Positions 1 to 6,315 of a DNA stretch of 6,315 nt are shown piece after piece. The position numbers and the translations under genes were made by a program. Numbering within the stretch: the stretch's first letter is position 1; each line of letters begins with the position of its first letter. A model generated the notes under the pieces. That model made no database searches, was not told the DNA's origin, and worked only from the letters and a program-made list of their open reading frames with translations. The stretch is from the NCBI GenBank assembly GCA_023251855.1, contig JAHEYA010000149.1:1-6315 (forward strand), in the 5' to 3' direction. Source of the stretch: Bacteroidota bacterium. GTDB lineage: Bacteria > Bacteroidota > Bacteroidia > 2-12-FULL-35-15.

Positions 1-1
1 A

Positions 2-568
2 TTTTTCATTAATCGTAAGCTAGAAAAAATTGCAGCTTGGATTTTATGCTTCAGCATTTTATTCAGTAACCTTTCACAAACCAATGCAAGCAACACAACC
101 GACAGAATGAAACAAGTGATTGATTCTTTAAATTTGGATACTTTTTTTAAAAAAGTGAATTATACTATGCTTCCCTCCTATAGTTTTTTTACCCAGTATT
201 GGCACCTGTATTCACCCGACCCTCCAAAAGAAAAAGGATATCTGCAAGTTCAGATAATTACTGATAAAAATGATTCCGCCTTTGTATTTAATGGAATCCC
301 TTTAAATGGGAAGCACTATCAATCAAACATTCAACATAATTTATTTACTTATTTTTTGCTTAAAAAAGGCAGAAACGAAAAGGATAAGATTGCGGAAAAA
401 TGTCTTATTCTTAGAGAAATTCGTTTGTGGAATAAACAACCTCAAAACCCACATTTAAAGTCACTTCAATTGATAATTTTCAGCCATTTATTTAGTGTCA
501 ATGATACTACTCGGACAGATTATCAAAAAATTATTTATAAAACAGTTGATGTAAATTACTCCCCTTAA
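2..568 (+). CDS. Hypothetical secreted protein, 5' end outside window
   Basis: I do not recognise this protein. The frame is open from position 2 to the TAA at 566-568 (188 visible codons) and has no ATG, GTG or TTG before the ATG at 107, so the true start lies upstream of the window. The codons before 107 read as a signal peptide: a basic stretch (NRKLEK), a hydrophobic core (IAAWILCFSILF), then SNLSQTNAS, a plausible signal peptidase I site. Starting at ATG 107 would discard this export signal, so I treat that ATG as internal. The mature part is Lys/Asn/aromatic-rich with no transmembrane segment, no lipobox and no repeat. Features seen are a YWHLYSPDPPKEKGY segment, then alternating beta-like stretches (YLQVQIITD, SAFVFNGIPL) and a probable helical region around KIAEKCLILREIRLW. 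The likely location is periplasm or cell surface. Function is unknown. It is separated from the next gene by about 360 bp, so it is probably a separate transcription unit. Confidence 0.72.
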   Translation, partial: FFINRKLEKIAAWILCFSILFSNLSQTNASNTTDRMKQVIDSLNLDTFFKKVNYTMLPSYSFFTQYWHLYSPDPPKEKGYLQVQIITDKNDSAFVFNGIPLNGKHYQSNIQHNLFTYFLLKKGRNEKDKIAEKCLILREIRLWNKQPQNPHLKSLQLIIFSHLFSVNDTTRTDYQKIIYKTVDVNYSP

Positions 569-656
569 TCAATTGTTTTGTATGCGATTACGTTTTCATA
601 AGTAGCTTTATTCCATCTATTTTAATACAATTTCCAAATATATTATAGTCCATTTC

Positions 657-679
657 TCCCCTCTCCTTTGGAGAGGGGA
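657..679. repeat. Intergenic palindromic element, 10-bp stem
   Basis: TCCCCTCTCC (657-666), loop TTT (667-669) and GGAGAGGGGA (670-679) form a perfect 10-bp stem, followed by TGGGGTTGAGG. From general knowledge, very similar CCCCTCTCC-TTTGGAGAGGGG motifs followed by a G-rich tail are dispersed between genes in many Bacteroidota genomes. The high GC of this element against its AT-rich surroundings fits a mobile or dispersed repeat. It could also stall or terminate transcription, but it lacks a following T-tract, so I do not call it an intrinsic terminator. Confidence 0.65.
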
Positions 680-762
680 TGGGGTTGAGGTCATCAAAAA
701 TTCTGCGTTTAATTGTTCAATCCCTACACTTATTGTCTTCTTTCCAACACCTGTTGTTTTTC

Positions 763-794
763 TCTGTTTTATAAATATTCAAATTATACCTTTG
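763..794 (+). promoter_or_regulatory. Candidate Bacteroidota promoter (distal) for the LRR gene
   Basis: TACCTTTG at 787-794 matches the Bacteroidota -7 consensus TAnnTTTG exactly. The -33 position is weaker: TCTG at 763-766 against TTTG, with a 20-bp spacer. Transcription would start near 800 and leave a leader of about 130 nt containing the T9 tract. This is motif evidence only. Confidence 0.35.
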
Positions 795-852
795 AAATGT
801 GGTATATTAAAGCTGTTGAGGTAAACTATCAATAATTTTTTTTTCTCGAATT

Positions 853-881
853 TTTGTTTTATTTTCACCACCTTATACTTG
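853..881 (+). promoter_or_regulatory. Candidate Bacteroidota promoter (proximal) for the LRR gene
   Basis: TTTG at 853-856 and TATACTTG at 874-881 (one mismatch to TAnnTTTG) are 17 bp apart, the short end of the range usual for Bacteroidota. Transcription would begin near 888, giving a leader of about 45 nt before ATG 933. If real, it excludes the earlier in-frame ATG at 879, which overlaps the -7 element. Confidence 0.35.
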
Positions 882-932
882 TTACTAATAAAGTACAAAT
901 TCAGTGGAAATCATTTTAACATTTTGTATAAC

Positions 933-1886
933 ATGAAAAACAAAATTAATCTTTCATCCAAACTTAAAATCAACATTTCCATTGTTAGTATGTCTTGTTG
1001 TTTAACAATGATTGCTCAACAACAAAAGCCTTTATATAAAGCTCCTGAGCCTGCTCAGCAAAAACAAGTTGATAATTTTGTTCCTGACTCAAAATATGGT
1101 CGTGTTGTAACATTATCTAATCTCACAGAAGCCTTGAAAAACCCATCTGATTATAAGGCCGCTCGTTTTACTAATGCCAGACTTACTACTTTCCCTGATG
1201 AACTTTTTCTTTTCCCAAACCTGGTAGAAGTTGATGTTTCAAGAAATGCAATAACTGTGATTCCTGCAAGGTTGAAAGAAATGAAATACCTAAAGGATCT
1301 TTTTGTTAACAAAAACCGACTTACTGAAATTGGCTCTGAAATAACTTCTTTAACCAATCTTGAAGTTCTTATGATTCAATGTAATCCCCTTGAAAGCATC
1401 AGCAAAGAAATTGGTAAAATGAATGCTCTTAAAGAACTTACTATTGGTGAAGTCCCTGTTAAATGTGCCGTTCCTAAGGAAGTATGGGATTTGAAAAATT
1501 TAAAAGTATTGAGAATAATGTATGCGAACCTTACTGAAATACCTCCTTCTATTTCAGAATTTAAACACTTGGATGAGCTGTGTTTAATGAGCAATTCCAT
1601 CTCTGAACTCCCTGAAGAATTATTTACTCTTAAAAATATCACCTATCTTAATTTTGGATTTAATAAAATAAAATCCATTCCCCCATCCATAAAAGCATTG
1701 GAAAACCTTGATTATTTAGGTGTTTTTTACAACCCATTAACAAAGTTTCCTGATGAAATTGGTGACCTGAAAAAATTATCAATTTTAAGTTGTTGGAAAA
1801 CAAACCTTCCTTCTTCGGAAGTAGATTTGGCAAGAAAAAAGTTGCCAAAAGCCAATGTTCATGATACAGAAACAGATATTCATTAA
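933..1886 (+). CDS. Secreted leucine-rich repeat protein
   Basis: This 317-residue protein is made mostly of leucine-rich repeats, a curved solenoid that usually binds another protein. I chose ATG 933 over the in-frame ATG 879. From 933 the protein opens MKNKINLSSKLKIN followed by a hydrophobic stretch ending near TMIA-QQQ (cleavage about residue 28), a proper signal peptide; the longer form buries it behind 18 residues and its start overlaps a possible promoter. After a Pro/Gln-rich linker, nine repeats span residues 77-284. Each is 23 residues except the fifth (24), with pattern LxxLxVxxNxLtxIPxxIxxLxxL, for example SISELPEELFTLKNITY and KIKSIPPSIKALENLDY. A tenth, degenerate unit (SCWKTNLPSSEVDLARKKLP) looks like a C-terminal cap. 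There is no membrane anchor and no recognisable T9SS sorting domain, so the periplasm or outer surface is inferred. The fold is certain; the ligand is not. The giant repeat-protein gene follows after 47 bp and may be co-transcribed. Confidence 0.9.
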   Translation: MKNKINLSSKLKINISIVSMSCCLTMIAQQQKPLYKAPEPAQQKQVDNFVPDSKYGRVVTLSNLTEALKNPSDYKAARFTNARLTTFPDELFLFPNLVEVDVSRNAITVIPARLKEMKYLKDLFVNKNRLTEIGSEITSLTNLEVLMIQCNPLESISKEIGKMNALKELTIGEVPVKCAVPKEVWDLKNLKVLRIMYANLTEIPPSISEFKHLDELCLMSNSISELPEELFTLKNITYLNFGFNKIKSIPPSIKALENLDYLGVFYNPLTKFPDEIGDLKKLSILSCWKTNLPSSEVDLARKKLPKANVHDTETDIH

Positions 1887-1913
1887 GCGAAACTTAAAAC
1901 AGACATTCATTAA
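1870..1913 (+). repeat. Short direct repeat duplicating the LRR stop codon
   Basis: Two 17-bp copies, 1870-1886 and 1897-1913, differ at one base (T1877 against C1904) and lie 27 bp apart, a multiple of three. The first encodes the final TDIH and the stop codon of the LRR protein. The second lies in the same frame and reads KTDIH-stop, so readthrough of the first stop would add only eight residues (AKLKTDIH). Confidence 0.75.
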
Positions 1914-1933
1914 ACTAATTAAATGTTATTACA

Positions 1934-2800
1934 ATGAAAAACAAGCTCTACTTAATTCTGTGTTTTACACTTTTACTTTTTACTGAATCTTTTTCTCAAA
2001 GTATAACTGTCCAAGTTCGTGGTGATGATTTGTATTACAATGAACCCGGCTGTTTCGATTGTTGGGTTTTTAGTCCCGATCCGGTTTGGAATGTAAAAAT
2101 TACTACGCCAAGTGGGCCATACAGCTGGAATGCAAGCCAGAATGAATATGGATGTGGTTGGGGAGGGGGATCAAATGGAGGTTGGGTTGCCCCTCAAACT
2201 CAACTTGCTACAGCAACTCTTACTGTTTCATTTGATGGATATGAATCTGATGGATTTATTTGTGGTGCTGATGATAATGTATGTGGTGGCTCTTCTCCTA
2301 TTGGAAGCGTTGTAATAAATTCAAACCCTCCCTGTCAATGGAATCAAAATAATTACCAAAGAGTATGTGGTAGTGGCACTTACGCAGTCAAGTGGAGTTA
2401 TTTCTGGAGCTACCAAACTATTCTACCGGGTTCAATTGTGGGTGTTGATACGCTTTGTGCCGGAGGTGATCCCTTGATTTTTACCAGTGGTGGTGCAGGT
2501 AGCCCATTTGTTACTTATCAATGGCAATCAAGTGTTGATAGTGGTACGACCTGGACTGATATTCCAGGAGCAACCGGTTTAACTTACGATCCGCCTGCCG
2601 GACTTCCGATTACAACATGGTACAAAAGAGTAGCTAAATCTTGTGGTGGTGCAGCTGATACCGCTACCAATGTTGTTGTTGCTTTTGTTCATCCAAATCC
2701 AATAGCAATCTTTCTGGAACTGTTTTTACCTGGACAGCGGTTCAAACTGCTGCATTGGGAGCTGCATCCGGGAGCGATACTGTTATTGTTCAAACCTTAA
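1934..2800 (+). CDS. Giant Ig/PKD-like surface protein, N-terminal part (frame-broken)
   Basis: This is the start of a very large secreted, probably adhesin-like, Bacteroidota protein. ATG 1934 opens a clean signal peptide (basic KNK, hydrophobic LYLILCFTLLLF, cleavage after ESFSQ near residue 22). Residues 23-164 form an unassigned region rich in Gly, Trp and Cys (C40, C43, C74, C110, C117, C134, C145), with an early DD/DP acidic pattern and a GCGWGGGSNGGW segment. Residues 165-256 are an Ig-like domain of the type repeated in large Bacteroidota surface proteins: VDTLCAGGDP, then YQWQSSVDSGTTWTDIPGA, TWYKRVAKSC and a closing strand TNVVVAFVHPNP, with C175 and C237 as a likely disulfide. From about residue 257 the sequence (IAIFLELFLPGQRF onward) is out-of-frame junk ending at TAA 2798-2800; true coding continues in another frame. 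No Shine-Dalgarno is visible. As written the product is a truncated 288-residue protein without the repeat stalk or any C-terminal sorting domain. Confidence 0.82.
   Translation: MKNKLYLILCFTLLLFTESFSQSITVQVRGDDLYYNEPGCFDCWVFSPDPVWNVKITTPSGPYSWNASQNEYGCGWGGGSNGGWVAPQTQLATATLTVSFDGYESDGFICGADDNVCGGSSPIGSVVINSNPPCQWNQNNYQRVCGSGTYAVKWSYFWSYQTILPGSIVGVDTLCAGGDPLIFTSGGAGSPFVTYQWQSSVDSGTTWTDIPGATGLTYDPPAGLPITTWYKRVAKSCGGAADTATNVVVAFVHPNPIAIFLELFLPGQRFKLLHWELHPGAILLLFKP
2695..2715 (+). other. Frame break with small deletion in the giant gene
   Basis: Left of this point the frame beginning at 1934 encodes a normal domain end and linker (FVHPNP, up to 2701). Right of it a frame one base earlier encodes SNLSGTVFTW, the middle of a PKD-like domain. 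Against the next copy, where the equivalent SSNVPGSTFSW is preceded by about 21 residues including FCSGNS, the start of this domain is absent. A loss of about 60 bases, 3n+1 in number, explains the shift and the missing residues together. The right-hand frame is blocked upstream by TGA at 2656-2658, so the switch must lie between 2659 and 2800. Confidence 0.75.
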
Positions 2801-5800
2801 CAACTCCGGGATTAAATATTGATACCGCTACTTATACAATTACTCCTACAACCGGGCTGTGTCCCGGAACTCCAATAACCGTCAAAGTTGTTGTAAATCC
2901 TATTCCTGCTGTTGTTGCAACCCCTACAACACAAACCTTTTGTTCAGGTAATTCAACGCATATTTCTTTGTCTAGCAATGTTCCCGGCTCTACTTTTTCA
3001 TGGACAGTTTTTCAATCAGGTGTTACTGGGGCAGTACTTGGAACGGACACATTAATTGCTCAAACTTTAACAACCACAGGAAACACTAATGGTACCGCCA
3101 TTTACACAATAACCCCATCTTCTCATGGCTGTGCAGGAAATCCTGTCATCGTTACCATTACTGTAAAACCTTCGGATAACCCGGGTTTTCAATACACCTC
3201 TGCTACTTATTGTCAATCTGGACCTAATCCAACACCAACAATTACGGGCTTACCTGGTGGTATCTTCTCTTCAACTCCTACTGGCTTATCCCTCAATCCA
3301 TCAAGTGGAATGATTACCTTAGCAACAAGTACGCTTGGGCCCTACAATTTGTGTTATACTACCAATGGCGCCTGTCCTGATACAAGTTGTATCACCATGA
3401 CAATTGATAACACTACACCAACAGCTAGTTTTAGCTATTCAGGTTCTCCGTTTTGTCAAAACGGATCTGACCCTAACCCAATATTTACCGCCGGTTCAAG
3501 TGCCGGTATATTTTCAGCAACTCCTGCCGGCTTGGTATTTGTTCATGTAAACACAGGGCAGATTGATTTATCTGCATCTGCACCTGGAACATATGTTGTT
3601 ACCAACAATATTCCTCCAAGTGGTTTATGTGGTGCAGCAACTGCCACAACTACCGTTACTATTAATGCTTCGGATAACGCTTCGTTTACTTATCCTTCTG
3701 CTACTTATTGTACATCTGGACCTAACCAAACACCTACTATTACCGGCTTACCGGGTGGTACTTTTTCAGCAACTCCAACTGGCTTATCTATAAATTCTGT
3801 TACTGGTGTTATAACGCTGTCAACAAGTGCTTTGGGCTCATACACCCTTTCTTATACAACCAATGGTCCATGTCCTAACACTAGTTCAATAACAATGACC
3901 ATTACCAACAATACACCTGCTGCAGGTTTCAGCTATTTAGGCTCTCCATTCTGCCAAACCGGAACTGACCCTAACCCGCTTTTTGTTACCGGTGCTAGTG
4001 CCGGAATATTCTCTGTAACCCCTGTCGGCTTAGTATTTGTGCATGTGAATACGGGTCAAATTGACCTCTCTTCAAGTGCACCCGGTACATATACCGTTAC
4101 AAATACAATTCCTGCAAGTGGTTCATGTGCAGGTGTTACAGCAACTACTACCGTTACTATCAACGCTTCAGATAATGCTTCTTTTGTATATTCATCAGCC
4201 ACTTATTGCACATCGGGCACAAACCCAACCCCTATAATTACTGGTGTACCGGGAGGTACTTTTACATCCACACCATCCGGTTTATCTCTTAATCCGTCAA
4301 CGGGAACTATCTCATTATCAACAAGCACTATTGGTTCATATACATTAACCTATACAACCAGTGGAACTTGCCCGGGAACAAGCTCAATAACAATGACAAT
4401 TGACAGTATCACTCCATCAGCAACTTTTAGCTATGCTTCTTCTTCCTATTGTCAAAATGGTAGTAATCCTTTGCCAATCTTTGGTCCCGGAGCAAGTGCA
4501 GGTATATTTTCTGCAAGTTCTAATGGATTAACTTTTGTGAATGTTAACACCGGACAAATTGATTTAACAGCAAGTGCACCCGGAACGTATACCGTAACCA
4601 ATACAATACCGCCTAGTGGTACTTGTGGTGCTGCTGTTGCTACAACCACATTTACAATTACTCCGGCAGATAATGCCTCATTTGTTTATTCATCTGCAAC
4701 CTATTGTATTTCCGGTGCAAATCCAATTCCTACTGTTACCGGTTTACCCGGTGGAACTTTTTCGGCCACCCCTATCGGTTTAGCCATTAACCCATCAAAT
4801 GGCACCATCAATTTAGCAGGAAGTGCAATTGGTGTATATACATTGTCCTACACCACAAACGGACCTTGCCCTAACACCAGCTCAATAACTATGACCATTA
4901 CCAACGTTACTCCTTTAGCTACTTTTAGTTATGGCGGATCGCCTTTCTGTCAAAACACAAGCAATCCTTATCCAACTTTTGCTCCCGGTGCAAGCGCAGG
5001 AAGCTTTTCTGCAACACCTGTTGGCTTAGCATTTATTCATGTTAATACCGGGCAGCTTGATCTTGCATCAAGTACTCCGGGCACCTATGTAGTAACCAAT
5101 AATATTCCTCAAAGTGGTACTTGTGGAGCTGCAAGCGCAACATTTACAATTACTATCAATGCACCCGATGATGCATCTTTTGTTTATTCTTCTGCAACCT
5201 ATTGTCAGTCGGGTTCTAATCCAACGCCTTCAATTACAGGTGTTCCGGGAGGCACATTCTCATCAATTCCTCCGGGATTATCATTTAATCCTTCAACCGG
5301 AACAATTAATTTGGCTGCAAGCGCACTTGGACAGTATACTCTTTCTTATACCACCAATGGTCCCTGCCCAAATACAAGTTCTATAACAATGACTATCGAC
5401 AATACTACTCCTGCTGCTACATTTACCTATGGAAGCGCTTCTTATTGTCAGAATGCAAACAACCCTTTCCCAATTTTTGGTACAGGAGCAAGTGCCGGAA
5501 TATTTTCTGCAACACCTGCAGGTTTAGTATTTGTAAGCGTGAATACCGGTGTGATTGATTTATCATTATGTACCCCGGGCACCTATGTTGTTACCAATAC
5601 TATTCCTGCAAGCGGTACATGTGGCGCTGTTACTGCTACCACTACTGTTATTATCACTGCTTCTGATGATGCATCTTTCACCTATCCTTCTGCAACATAT
5701 TGTCAATCTGGTGCTAATCCAACCCCTACAATTACAGGTGTGCCGGGTGGAACGTTTTCATCAACTCCGGCAGGCTTATCCTTTAACCCTACAACAGGAA

Positions 5801-6315
5801 CTATTAACTTGTTTTCAAGTGCCCTTGGAACATATACTCTTACCTATTCCACATTTGGCTCTTGCCCTAATACAAGTTCAATAACAATGACCATTGCTGA
5901 TACTACACCAACTGCAAACTTTTCTTACACAGGATCTCCATATTGCTTAAATGCTGCCAATCCATATCCTACTTTTGCTATTGGATCAAGTGCAGGCACA
6001 TTTTCAGCTACACCTGCAGGTTTAGTTTTTGTAAATGTAAATACCGGTCAGATAAATCTATTAACAAGCGCTGCAGGCACCTATACAGTTACCAATAATA
6101 TTCCGGCAAGTGGAACGTGTCTTGCGGCAACTGCTACATCCACAGTTATTATTAACCCTTCCCCTGTTATAACAGCAACACCTGTTGCTCCCAATATTTG
6201 TACAGGCGGAACAACATCTATTGCATTGACAAGTTCGATGGGAAGTACAACATTTACATGGACAGTAGTTCAAACAAGTGTTACAGGTGCTTCAACTGGA
6301 ACAGGAGCAACAATT
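2701..6315 (+). CDS. Giant Ig/PKD-like surface protein, continuation in shifted frame, 3' end outside window
   Basis: This is the body of the same protein, read in the frame beginning AAT at 2701. It is open without a stop to the window end (1205 codons). It has no credible start of its own: the first in-frame ATG, 3310, lies inside a domain, so it is a continuation and not a separate gene. Order: a PKD-like domain missing its first ~20 residues (2701-2907, from NSNLSGTVFTWTAVQ); a complete PKD-like domain (2908-3171; TFCSGNS, then TFSWTVFQSGV, then YTITPSSHGC); twelve alternating 83-residue Ig-like units (3172-6159); and the start of another PKD-like domain (from 6160; NICTGGTTSIALTS, TFTWTVVQTSV). 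Composition is Thr/Ser/Gly/Pro-rich with almost no charged residues, typical of an extracellular beta-sandwich stalk. Family knowledge suggests a role in adhesion or gliding and a C-terminal T9SS or gliding-associated domain further right; neither is visible. No sugar-binding or catalytic motif was recognised. Confidence 0.85.
3172..6159 (+). repeat. Array of six 498-bp A+B repeats (twelve 249-bp Ig-like domain units)
   Basis: Unit starts are A 3172, 3670, 4168, 4666, 5164, 5662 and B 3421, 3919, 4417, 4915, 5413, 5911; every unit is exactly 249 bp (83 residues). Type A has the core SATYCxSGxNPTPxITG, then PGGTFSxTPxGLS, TGTIxLxxSxxGxYTLSYTT and CPNTSSITMTI. Type B has FSYxGSPFCQN, NPxPxF, GASAGIFSATPxGLxF, VNTGQIDL, SAPGTYxVTN, IPxSGTCGA. 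A and B are themselves related: both run C, NPxP, G.FS.TP.GL, TG.I.L, G.Y.VT, C, strand T-I. Each unit has one Cys near its start and one near its end, a likely disulfide. Codon choice differs widely among copies at identical residues, so the duplications are old and protein sequence and length have been selected. The array is bounded on both sides by PKD-like domains, so all copies are in view. Confidence 0.92.

Larger units (their letters stand above)
569..932. other. Intergenic region
   Basis: This 364-bp stretch separates the first gene from the LRR gene. It has no credible ORF on either strand. It holds a 10-bp perfect palindrome (657-679), two candidate promoters (763-794 and 853-881) and a run of nine T (836-844). 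I see no tRNA or riboswitch-like structure, and no hairpin followed by a U-tract that would mark the end of the first transcript. Confidence 0.7.

Noticed and set aside
879..932. Longer start for the LRR gene at ATG 879
   Set aside because: It would place 18 residues (MLLIKYKFSG...) before a well-formed signal peptide starting at 933, and this ATG overlaps a candidate -7 promoter element.
1822..1829. TAGATTTG as a promoter for the giant gene
   Set aside because: It matches TAnnTTTG, but no TTTG or TTG lies at a suitable upstream distance (the nearest leaves 26 bp) and it is inside LRR coding sequence, so a chance match is likely.
1151..1848. Minus-strand ORFs opposite the LRR gene, and 4452-4649 opposite the array
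   Set aside because: They are antisense shadows without recognisable domains, lying over strongly supported + strand coding.
2680..2715. Shifted frame reading FCSSKSNSNLSG as the genuine domain start, placing the frameshift earlier
   Set aside because: FCS resembles the PKD-like FCSG motif, but the original frame gives a standard strand and linker (VVVAFVHPNP) over the same bases, and the spacing from FCS to TVFTW is about five residues short.
3563..5884. Leu-rich + strand ORFs at 3563-3793, 5114-5386 and 5555-5884
   Set aside because: All sit in the same off-frame of the repeat array and recur because the DNA repeats; the true frame is open throughout and has conserved domains.
3172..6159. 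CRISPR-like or non-coding satellite array
   Set aside because: The periodicity is explained by protein domains: the frame is open throughout, synonymous differences are plentiful and there are no short identical repeats with unique spacers.
6061..6273. Minus-strand Cys-rich small protein
   Set aside because: The Cys-rich translation is the antisense of Ala/Thr-rich codons (GCA, ACA) in the repeat protein, which is clearly coding on the + strand.
2701..6315. Programmed frameshift joining the two parts of the giant gene
   Set aside because: No slippery heptamer or downstream hairpin was seen at the junction, and the missing ~20 residues point to a deletion instead.

Overview
The window looks like a stretch of a Bacteroidota chromosome (Flavobacteriia/Sphingobacteriia/Chitinophagia-like). 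The evidence is an AT-rich sequence, starts without Shine-Dalgarno motifs, candidate TTTG / TAnnTTTG promoters, an intergenic CCCCTCTCC-TTT-GGAGAGGGG palindrome of a kind familiar from Bacteroidota genomes, and above all a very large secreted protein built from Thr/Ser/Gly-rich Ig-like and PKD-like domains. The genus cannot be fixed from the sequence. All genes are on the + strand.

Layout: (1) positions 2-568 hold the 3' part of an unrecognised gene. Its start lies upstream of the window, and the in-frame codons before the first ATG encode a signal peptide. (2) Positions 569-932 are non-coding, with one perfect 10-bp palindrome, a T9 tract and two candidate promoters. (3) Positions 933-1886 encode a secreted 317-residue leucine-rich-repeat protein with nine 23/24-residue repeats and a tenth degenerate one. 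Its stop codon sits in a short direct duplication. (4) From 1934 to the window end runs a giant surface/adhesin-like gene. It encodes a signal peptide, a Cys/Trp/Gly-rich N-terminal region, an Ig-like domain, PKD-like domains, then twelve 83-residue domains alternating between two types (A and B), and then another PKD-like domain that runs off the window.

The giant gene is broken: the reading frame changes near 2695-2715. Frame-correct coding is clear on both sides, but as written the protein stops at residue 288 (position 2800). About 20 residues of the first PKD-like domain are missing at the same place, so a small deletion of 3n+1 bases (real, or an assembly collapse) explains both facts. 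Downstream, the other frame is open without a stop for over 3.6 kb.

The most striking structure is the A/B array at 3172-6159. It has twelve units of exactly 249 bp (six 498-bp A+B pairs), no length change anywhere despite heavy sequence divergence, a conserved cysteine pair in each unit, and PKD-like domains on both sides. All three proteins appear to be exported. The LRR gene and the giant gene are 47 bp apart and may be co-transcribed. A type IX secretion or gliding-associated C-terminal domain would be expected beyond the right edge, but it is not visible here. I see no CRISPR, RNA gene, transposon or defence system, and the window shows no evidence of a wholly new system beyond this repeat architecture.
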